DNA from: Accumulibacter sp.
GTDB taxonomy: Bacteria > Pseudomonadota > Gammaproteobacteria > Burkholderiales > Rhodocyclaceae
NCBI GenBank assembly: GCA_031274075.1
Contig: JAISQQ010000091.1
Location: 1 to 6,375 of the forward strand
Reading direction: 5' to 3'
DNA length: 6,375 bases
Shown here: positions 1 to 5,158 of the stretch, piece by piece
How positions within the stretch are numbered: the stretch's first letter is position 1
Layout: each line of letters begins with the position of its first letter
Notes under the pieces: generated by a model
What the model saw: the letters and a program-made list of their open reading frames with translations, nothing else
Told to the model about the DNA's origin: nothing
The model's database searches: none
Program-made: the position numbers and the translations under genes

Positions 1-48
1 GGCGCCTCCTTGCAACTGGCCAGTGAATTCCCGATGAAGCCAGCCCGC

Positions 49-82
49 GGCCTCCCGCCCGAAGCGTCGAAGGCGGGAGGCC
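49..82. other. Perfect 11-bp inverted repeat in the leader of the first gene
   Basis: Bases 49-59 (GGCCTCCCGCC) are exactly complementary to bases 72-82, with a 12-base loop at 60-71. The stem is almost pure G/C and would be very stable in RNA. No T-run follows on either strand, so it is not a textbook intrinsic terminator. It could terminate a gene lying left of the window or act in the 5' leader of the gene starting at 153. The remainder of bases 1-152 shows no gene or promoter that I can support. Confidence 0.45.
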
Positions 83-141
83 AAATAACGCCAAAGTTTG
101 CCGAACCGAGGCCGTTACAGCCAGGGAATACCATTCTGTCC

Positions 142-147
142 GGAGGG
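142..147 (+). promoter_or_regulatory. Shine-Dalgarno for the gene at 153
   Basis: GGAGGG lies five bases before the ATG at 153. This strong ribosome-binding site decides the start of the first gene. Confidence 0.8.
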
Positions 148-152
148 ACATC

Positions 153-1076
153 ATGCTTGCGATCAATCCATATACCGCGAATTCGTGGGGCAGCGCCTCG
201 TCGCTCGCGGGCGTTGCCGCGTCCGGCGCGGTGGAAGGCGGCGGCAAGATCGGTAACGCCGCCGGCACCGGCGCGACGATTTCCACGCTCGCCCGCCAGT
301 TGAGCGAAGCGGCGGAGCGCGCGGCGGCACGCGACGCCGGCAAGACGCGCTCGCAACTGGCGGTGTTGGGTAACGCCCTGAAAGATGAGGTTGCCGGGAA
401 CAGCTATTATGCCAACAGAGCCAGCGCCAATGCCGAAGTGCCCGATACCGACGACCCGGAATTATTGGCGCGCGCCAGGCAGGCGACCGAATTCGCCAAA
501 AGCAATGGACGGAACGGTAATAACCCCTTCGCGGGATTGTCCCGCGAACAGTTGGCCTTGATTTTTTATGACCAAGGCGATGCCTTCACCCTCAATGAAC
601 GCCACGCCGCGTTCAGTGAATATCAAAAGCAGGAATTAGCTTGGGGGCGTATGGTTGTCGCAAAGGCGCAAATCGAGGAGAACACGACCGGCACGTTCAC
701 CAACTTCTACAAGGCGTGCATTGCCGAGTACCAGGCGGGTTCCGCCATCGAGCAGTCCAGCTATCCCCCGTTCTACGTCGCCCGGATGGAGCATTACATC
801 CGGTTCTGGGAAAGTGGCGGCGGCGGCGAAGACACCGTGAGCGAGTACTGGAAAAAGTCGATGGAAGAACTGATGAAGCAGCTTCCCGACTCGTTCGGCG
901 ACGACTACTCCGAAGGCGACAAGCTCTGGGGAGCCGCGCCCCGCGCGCCGAACGGCCTGGAAATCGGTTCCAGGCAATACGACCGGAACTTGAGTTGGGG
1001 TCTGACCAGCAAGCTCGCCACGCCGGATGATTTCGGAATCGCCCTCAGCCCCGCGGGTTCCGTTACTTTCGCATGA
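153..1076 (+). CDS. Uncharacterised soluble protein, first of an unknown pair
   Basis: This encodes a 307-residue protein that I do not recognise as any named family. The ATG at 153 has a strong Shine-Dalgarno, which supports the start. Residues 1-42 are rich in Ser, Ala, Gly and Thr with no hydrophobic stretch, so there is no signal peptide or membrane anchor. Residues 43-61 form an amphipathic helix candidate (ISTLARQLSEAAERAAARD). Around residues 128-150 is a distinctive core (GLSREQLALIFYD, then FTLNER). Residues 159-245 are rich in aromatic and charged residues and probably helical. A Gly-rich turn (222-225) follows the Tyr/Trp-rich segment. The core pattern resembles hypothetical proteins I remember from Pseudomonas-like genomes, but I cannot verify that. 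The next gene starts 31 bases downstream, suggesting co-transcription. G+C is lower than in the permease genes. Function unknown. Confidence 0.82.
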   Translation: MLAINPYTANSWGSASSLAGVAASGAVEGGGKIGNAAGTGATISTLARQLSEAAERAAARDAGKTRSQLAVLGNALKDEVAGNSYYANRASANAEVPDTDDPELLARARQATEFAKSNGRNGNNPFAGLSREQLALIFYDQGDAFTLNERHAAFSEYQKQELAWGRMVVAKAQIEENTTGTFTNFYKACIAEYQAGSAIEQSSYPPFYVARMEHYIRFWESGGGGEDTVSEYWKKSMEELMKQLPDSFGDDYSEGDKLWGAAPRAPNGLEIGSRQYDRNLSWGLTSKLATPDDFGIALSPAGSVTFA

Positions 1077-1097
1077 TTTTCAGGGCGTGGCCCATGA

Positions 1098-1102
1098 AAG
1101 GA
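1098..1102 (+). promoter_or_regulatory. Shine-Dalgarno for the gene at 1108
   Basis: AAGGA sits five bases before the ATG at 1108. It favours this start over the in-frame ATG at 1027, which lies inside the preceding gene and has no comparable site. Confidence 0.7.
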
Positions 1103-1107
1103 ATCCC

Positions 1108-1959
1108 ATGAATACGGTATCTTCCCTCGCTTCGACGCCCGCCGCGCCGTCGCCCACGACCCGGACGGAGACTCGCGGCAGCGGAAGCGCCAACGAGGTA
1201 TCCGTCACCGCCAGCCCGGAGCCGCAAATCTCGCCGAAGGCGCGTGCCCTGGCCGAATTCTACGAAGCCGCCAGCGCCTTCGTGCAAAAGGAACACCTCA
1301 AACCCTTTACCGGCTGGAAATACGACAGCGCGGGCTACGTGCTGAATAGAGAAAGTGGATACCTTGATGTCGAGCGATACAACAACTATCTCTTCGACAA
1401 GGCGGCGACAACGCTCGTCGATCAAGCCAAACAAATGGGCCTGGCGCTGGACAAGGACGAGACGCTTGCGCAGTTGAAGGCGGATAACGCAGGCATTGCC
1501 GCCATCCGATACAGTGCCGCAGATCGGATCAAATACCAAAACATGTGCGCGGATGTAGTCTTTTCCAATCTGACTTATAACGACATAAACAGCTTGACCG
1601 ACATGTACATTGCCGCCAAGGAAAACGGTCTGGACGCAACGCAAGTCGGCACTGTGGCGTTCCGTCTGGGTGATCAAAGATATTGGCAAAACAGCGGTGT
1701 TGTCCTTGTGGAACCGCACCCCGGCACCACGCCGGAAGAAATCGCCGCCAATGACGCCAAGTACCTCGGCAGCATCCAGAACAAACTTGCCCTGGCCGAT
1801 GAAATCAAGGCGAAGCTGGCCAATACCTCCTTCGGTTTTGACGATGAGAAAGCATTTTTCGAGGGGCTGCTTGCTCCGTTCATCCACCTGGGGGGCATCG
1901 ACGACAGCACCCTGGACTTCCTCTCGCAAATACTCGACATCTACAGCCGGAAGCAATAG
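1108..1959 (+). CDS. Uncharacterised soluble protein, second of an unknown pair
   Basis: This encodes 283 residues from the ATG at 1108. The same frame is open upstream to an ATG at 1027, but that would overlap the previous gene by 50 bases and lacks a ribosome-binding site. Residues 1-40 are a disordered-looking tail rich in Ser, Thr, Pro and Ala. Residues 41-56 (ISPKARALAEFYEAAS) start the folded part and match the helix at residue 43 of the preceding protein in 8 of 16 positions. The rest looks mainly helical, with charged segments and aromatic clusters (YNNYLF at 91-96, RYW at 191-193). There is one cysteine (147). No signal peptide, transmembrane helix, nucleotide-binding loop or metal motif is visible. 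The stretch 1561-1620 is only 42% G+C by hand count, much lower than the permease genes. With its neighbour it looks like an accessory two-gene unit. Function unknown. Confidence 0.85.
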   Translation: MNTVSSLASTPAAPSPTTRTETRGSGSANEVSVTASPEPQISPKARALAEFYEAASAFVQKEHLKPFTGWKYDSAGYVLNRESGYLDVERYNNYLFDKAATTLVDQAKQMGLALDKDETLAQLKADNAGIAAIRYSAADRIKYQNMCADVVFSNLTYNDINSLTDMYIAAKENGLDATQVGTVAFRLGDQRYWQNSGVVLVEPHPGTTPEEIAANDAKYLGSIQNKLALADEIKAKLANTSFGFDDEKAFFEGLLAPFIHLGGIDDSTLDFLSQILDIYSRKQ

Positions 1960-2391
1960 AAGCCTTTTTTCCTGGCGTCAAACCTCTTGCCAGATGATCC
2001 CCAACCCTGCGAAGTAGCGCAGTAGCGTCCATGCCGCGTAAGGGATCGGCGCCACACCGGCGAGCCAACGCCGAACCGTCTAATCTCCGGTCGGCCCAAC
2101 AGGAAACAGAGGACACCCATTAGCCTGCCCCGGCTCCGCTTTGTCGAGCAAGCCGAGGAGACGCCACGCGAACAGCGCGCTGAACTTCAAGCCATCAAAA
2201 AACGGATTTCCCGGAATCCGCATTCTTTGCAGACAGGACGCTTGCTTCCGGTGAAGGTGACGACTCCGTAACGAAAGCCCGCATAGCTCGGGGTGAATAA
2301 AACGAACCCCAACAAAAACCCGGTTCGATAGCCCCTGAAATCAACGTCATCCGCGACTCATCTTCGCGCCGCCAGGAACCGCGATGCCCTG
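1960..2391. other. Intergenic stretch without a confident gene
   Basis: On the + strand I see no credible coding frame here. A six-T run at 1965-1970 follows the stop of the preceding gene, but no stem lies before it, so I do not call a terminator. The minus strand carries the amber-interrupted frame described separately. That frame stays open without a start further upstream to 2340, where a TGA (2341-2343) closes it. The 11-mer AACAGAGGACA at 2105-2115 recurs at 5041-5051. The mixed composition suggests decayed or inserted DNA. Confidence 0.5.
1978..2223 (-). pseudogene. Possible decayed small ORF split by one amber codon
   Basis: Read on the minus strand from the ATG at 2223-2221, a frame runs 47 residues to a TAG at 2082-2080. 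It then continues in the same frame for another 33 sense codons to a TGA at 1980-1978. The first part contains a plausible hydrophobic segment (FDGLKFSALFAWRLLGLLDK). The second reads like a membrane-associated C-terminus (AGVAPIPYAAW, then RYFAGLGIIWQEV). Third positions in both parts are mostly G or C. No good ribosome-binding site precedes the ATG. It may be a gene remnant, a readthrough frame, or a chance opening in GC-rich DNA or in a repeat. I do not recognise the protein. Confidence 0.25.
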
Positions 2392-2617
2392 AGAAGCTGT
2401 TTTAAAAAAAATGGGTACGAGAAATGCATATATCCCAAAAACCTCAATTCACGCCCTGGGGGAAGGTAGGGCGGTTTCTCCGAAACCGCCGCCCCCCGGC
2501 GCGCTCGGAGATCGCGCCCTACCTGGATGCCGCCAACCGGCGCGCTCGGAGAGCGCGCCCTACCCTGGATGATCCATCTGCTTCTCAAACGTCTTTCTGA
2601 TTTCTAAAACAGCTTCT
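2392..2617. repeat. 226-bp block bounded by 13-bp perfect inverted repeats (MITE-like candidate)
   Basis: AGAAGCTGTTTTA at 2392-2404 is exactly complementary to TAAAACAGCTTCT at 2605-2617. If the ends are trimmed to 12 bp (2393-2404 and 2605-2616), both sides are flanked by TGA (2390-2392 and 2617-2619), which could be a 3-bp target duplication. The inside holds an AT-rich left part (2400-2455) and three GC-rich hairpins, and no transposase gene. This layout fits a non-autonomous miniature element or a composite intergenic repeat. Its right edge is only 23 bases before the permease ATG. With one copy in view, mobility is an inference. Confidence 0.45.
2465..2571. repeat. Cluster of three related hairpin repeats
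   Basis: Unit A (2470-2490) is GGCGGTTTC, loop TCC, GAAACCGCC, a perfect 9-bp stem. Unit B (2498-2518) is a 9-bp stem with one mismatch and loop GGA. Unit C (2539-2559) is a perfect 9-bp stem with loop GGA. B and C lie inside a direct repeat of 34-35 bp (2496-2529 and 2537-2571) that differs by one substitution and one insertion. Unit A is the same design inverted: GGTAGGGCG at 2465-2473 mirrors the CGCCCTACC tails after B and C. The cluster resembles the dispersed palindromic intergenic repeats of many high-GC proteobacteria. In transcripts it would form consecutive stable stems ahead of the permease genes. Confidence 0.75.
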
Positions 2618-2640
2618 GATACCCAGCCAATCCTTCACCC

Positions 2641-3621
2641 ATGTTCGCCTACCTCCTGCGCCGCCTGCTTTACGCGATCCCGATCCTGATCGGGGTAAAC
2701 CTCATCACTTTCGCGCTGTTCTTCGTCGTCAACACCCCCGACGACATGGCGCGCATGCAGCTCGGGGCGAAGCGCGTGACGCCGGAGGCGATCGCGCAGT
2801 GGAAGGCCGAGCGCGGCTACGACAAGCCCCTGCTGCTCAACCTCGACGCCAAGGGAAGCGGCGTGCTCACCGAGACCATCTTCTTCGCCAAGTCGGCGCG
2901 CATGTTCGCCGGGGATTTCGGACGCGCCGAGGACGGGCGCGACATCACGCGCGAAATCCGCCTGCGCATGATGCCGTCGCTGGCCATCGCCGTGCCGACC
3001 TTCGCGCTCGGGCTGTTCGTGAGCGTGAGCTGCGCGCTGCTGCTGGCCTTCTTCCGCGCCACCCGGCTCGATTTCTGGGGCGTCGTGCTGTGCGTGGCGA
3101 TGATGTCGGTGTCCGGCCTGTTCTACATCATCGGCGGCCAGTACCTGGTCAGCAAGCTCTGGCGGCTGGTGCCGATCTCCGGCTTCGGCGAGGGACTGGA
3201 CGCCTGGAAGTTCCTCATCCTGCCGGTGGCGATCGGCGTGGTTTCCGGCATCGGCGCGTCGACGCGCTGGTATCGCACCCTGTTCCTCGAAGAGATCGGC
3301 CGGGACTACGTGCGCACGGCGCGCGCCAAGGGGCTTTCCGAGATCGACGTGCTCTTCCGCCACGTGCTCAGGAACGCCCTGATCCCGATCCTGACCGGCG
3401 TCGTCGCGGTCATTCCGCTGCTGTTCATGGGATCCTTGCTGAGCGAATCGTTTTTCGGCATTCCCGGCCTCGGCAGCTACACCATCGACGCCATCGGCGC
3501 GCAGGATTTCGCCGTCGTGCGCTCGATGGTCTTCATCGGCTCGGTGCTGTACATCGCCGGGCTGATCCTGACCGATCTCTCCTACACCCTGGTCGACCCG
3601 CGCATCCGGCTCGAACGATGA
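2641..3621 (+). CDS. ABC transporter permease, DppB/OppB/YejB type
   Basis: This is the first inner-membrane channel subunit of a peptide-type ABC importer, which moves a small peptide or similar solute into the cytoplasm using a partner ATPase. The 326 residues match the family length. The start MFAYLLRRLLYAIPILIGV is a classic DppB/OppB N-terminus, with helix 1 at about 11-30. A periplasmic loop follows to about 112, including GDFGR at 91-95. Further helices lie near 113-138, 144-168, 190-206, 247-267 and 292-312. The cytoplasmic EAA loop that docks the ATPase is at 221-249 (RDYVRTARAKGL, then RHVLRNALIP). The end DLSYTLVDPRI recalls YejB of Escherichia coli. No clear Shine-Dalgarno precedes the ATG, but the N-terminal homology fixes the start. 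The next permease overlaps by four bases. Substrate cannot be assigned. Confidence 0.95.
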   Translation: MFAYLLRRLLYAIPILIGVNLITFALFFVVNTPDDMARMQLGAKRVTPEAIAQWKAERGYDKPLLLNLDAKGSGVLTETIFFAKSARMFAGDFGRAEDGRDITREIRLRMMPSLAIAVPTFALGLFVSVSCALLLAFFRATRLDFWGVVLCVAMMSVSGLFYIIGGQYLVSKLWRLVPISGFGEGLDAWKFLILPVAIGVVSGIGASTRWYRTLFLEEIGRDYVRTARAKGLSEIDVLFRHVLRNALIPILTGVVAVIPLLFMGSLLSESFFGIPGLGSYTIDAIGAQDFAVVRSMVFIGSVLYIAGLILTDLSYTLVDPRIRLER

Positions 3622-5042
3622 ACGCCCCGCCTATCCTACCCATCCTGCTCTGGTCCGACGCGCTGATCTGGCTGCTGGCGTTGGCCGGAGCGACCCTGGC
3701 CGCGCTGTCGTGGCGCAATCCCCCGTCGCGGGCGGCGTGGCGGCGGGTCGGCGCGAACCGGCCCGGAATGGCGGCGGCGACGATCCTGGCGGCCTTCGTC
3801 GCGGTCGGCCTGCTCGATTCGCTGCACTACCGGCCGCGCCTGGAAAACCCGCTGCCGGAACAAGCGGCGGCCTACGCCGTCGAAGTGCTCTCGGCGCTCG
3901 ACGCCCTCGCCGCGCCGCTGCGCCTCGCCAGCGAAAAAACCTACTCCGCGCCGCTCGCCACGCGCGCCTACGCCAAGGAAACGATGGAAATCCGCGCCGC
4001 CGACGGCAGCCTGCGCACGCTGCGCGATTTCCCGCGCCTCAAATACGGCGGCGCGCACCTGGGCGACGACGAGGCCGCGCGCGACGGCGACGTGCTGGCC
4101 AAGGCGCTGGCCGCCGCGGCGCTGGCCGCGGGCGTGTTCGCCGCGCTCGCCTGGGCGGTGGCGCGCGTCCTCGCCCGGCGCGCCGGCGAGCGCGTCGGGC
4201 AGGCGTGGTCGCGGCTGTGGAAAGGGGAGACCGGATTCGCCTGGAACGCGGTGCTGATCGCCTCCGGCGCGCTGCTGCTGGCGCTGCTGCCGATCCTCGC
4301 GCTGTGCGGCGACTACCACGTCTTCGGCACCGACAAGGTTGGCCAGGACGTTTTCTACCAGATTCTCAAGAGCGTGCGCACGGCGCTGGTGATCGGGCTG
4401 GTGACCACGCTGGTGGCCCTGCCGGTGGCGATCGGCCTCGGCATCCTCGCCGGCTACTTCCGCGGCTGGGTGGACGACGCGATCCAGTACCTCTACACGA
4501 CGATCTCCTCGATTCCCGGCGTGCTGCTGATCGCCGCCGCCGTGCTGATGATGCAGGTGATCATCGACACCCATCCACAATGGTTCGCCACCGCCGCCGA
4601 GCGGGCCGACCTGCGCCTGCTCTCGCTGTGCTTCATCCTCGGCCTGACCAGTTGGACCAGCCTGTGCCGCCTGCTGCGCGGCGAGACGCTAAAGCTGCGC
4701 GAGCTCGAATACATCCAGGCGGCGCAAGCCTTCGGCGTCGCCGACCTGGCCATCCTGCGGCGCCACGTCCTGCCCAACCTGATGCATCTCGTGATCATCA
4801 CGCTGGTCATGGATTTCTCCGGCCTGGTGCTGGCCGAAGCGGTGCTGTCCTACGTCGGCATCGGCGTCGACCCGACGATGACCAGCTTCGGCACGATGAT
4901 CAACAACGCGCGCATGGAACTCTCGCGCGAACCGGCGGTATGGTGGTCGCTGGCCTCGGCCTTCACCTTCATGTTCACCCTGGTGCTCGCCGCCAACCTG
5001 CTCGCCGACGCCGTGCGCGACGCCTTCGACCCGAGGGGGTAA
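3618..5042 (+). CDS. ABC transporter permease, DppC/OppC/YejE type, enlarged N-terminal half
   Basis: This is the second membrane subunit, expected to pair with the preceding permease. Its ATG overlaps that stop codon (ATGA), so translation is coupled. The core is canonical. GTDKVGQDV (237-245) is the periplasmic hallmark of the DppC family, ILAGYFRGWVDD follows at 276-287, and the EAA loop is EYIQAAQAFG (364-373) with RRHVLPN (381-387). The end AVRDAFDP recalls YejE. At 474 residues it exceeds the usual roughly 300-340. The excess precedes the core: an extra helix at about 8-31, a helix at 50-67 where the family's first helix should be, a loop at 68-157, and two more helices at about 158-184 and 208-230. 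Arg-rich stretches at 33-49 and 183-203 put these sides in the cytoplasm, so 68-157 is predicted periplasmic. There is no ATPase or binding-protein gene in view. Confidence 0.95.
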   Translation: MNAPPILPILLWSDALIWLLALAGATLAALSWRNPPSRAAWRRVGANRPGMAAATILAAFVAVGLLDSLHYRPRLENPLPEQAAAYAVEVLSALDALAAPLRLASEKTYSAPLATRAYAKETMEIRAADGSLRTLRDFPRLKYGGAHLGDDEAARDGDVLAKALAAAALAAGVFAALAWAVARVLARRAGERVGQAWSRLWKGETGFAWNAVLIASGALLLALLPILALCGDYHVFGTDKVGQDVFYQILKSVRTALVIGLVTTLVALPVAIGLGILAGYFRGWVDDAIQYLYTTISSIPGVLLIAAAVLMMQVIIDTHPQWFATAAERADLRLLSLCFILGLTSWTSLCRLLRGETLKLRELEYIQAAQAFGVADLAILRRHVLPNLMHLVIITLVMDFSGLVLAEAVLSYVGIGVDPTMTSFGTMINNARMELSREPAVWWSLASAFTFMFTLVLAANLLADAVRDAFDPRG

Positions 5043-5111
5043 CAGAGGACAGAGGACAGTAATTCTTGTGGGCGCTCCGCGCCCAGTAACTGAACTGTCT
5101 TCTGTCCTCTG
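5043..5111. repeat. Nested long inverted repeat after the permease stop codon
   Basis: The outer arms, 5043-5060 and 5094-5111, pair over 18 positions (17 Watson-Crick plus one G-U in RNA). They are built from the repeated word CAGAGGACAG and its complement. Eight unpaired bases on each side (5061-5068 and 5086-5093) lead to an inner perfect 7-bp stem, TGGGCGC at 5069-5075 and GCGCCCA at 5079-5085, with loop TCC. It begins immediately after the permease stop codon and ends 47 bases before the next gene. It could work as a transcription terminator or an mRNA 3'-end stabiliser, but no T-run follows. It may also be a dispersed repeat: its first 11 bases continue a match at 5041-5051 to 2105-2115. 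Confidence 0.7.
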
Positions 5112-5158
5112 ACCTTGTGGTATGTTATCGCGGGAATTGACCAGGGATTCCTTTGGAT

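Noticed and set aside
570..602. EF-hand-like calcium loop in the first unknown protein (YDQGDAFTLNER)
   Set aside because: The acidic residues do not fall at the required loop positions 1, 3, 5 and 12.
1063..1956. Long open minus-strand frame opposite the second unknown gene
   Set aside because: It mirrors the coding strand almost exactly. The + strand has a ribosome-binding site and a sensible protein composition, and the minus reading does not.
1960..1970. Intrinsic terminator after the second unknown gene
   Set aside because: Six T residues are present, but no stem-loop precedes them.
2399..2434. Sigma-70 promoter in the AT-rich part of the repeat block
   Set aside because: A TATAT stretch at 2429-2433 could be a -10 element, but no -35 hexamer lies at suitable spacing.
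2496..2571. Two direct repeats as a CRISPR fragment
   Set aside because: Only two units are present, each is itself a hairpin, an inverted third unit lies beside them, and the spacer is about 7 bases. This is a palindromic intergenic repeat.
2358..2588. 76-codon minus-strand open frame
   Set aside because: It runs through the hairpin repeats and is explained by their composition. It shows no recognisable protein features.
2799..3617. Long upstream extension of the second permease frame
   Set aside because: The frame is open upstream but reads as Arg/His/Pro-rich nonsense overlapping the first permease. The ATG at 3618 with its ATGA overlap is the natural start.
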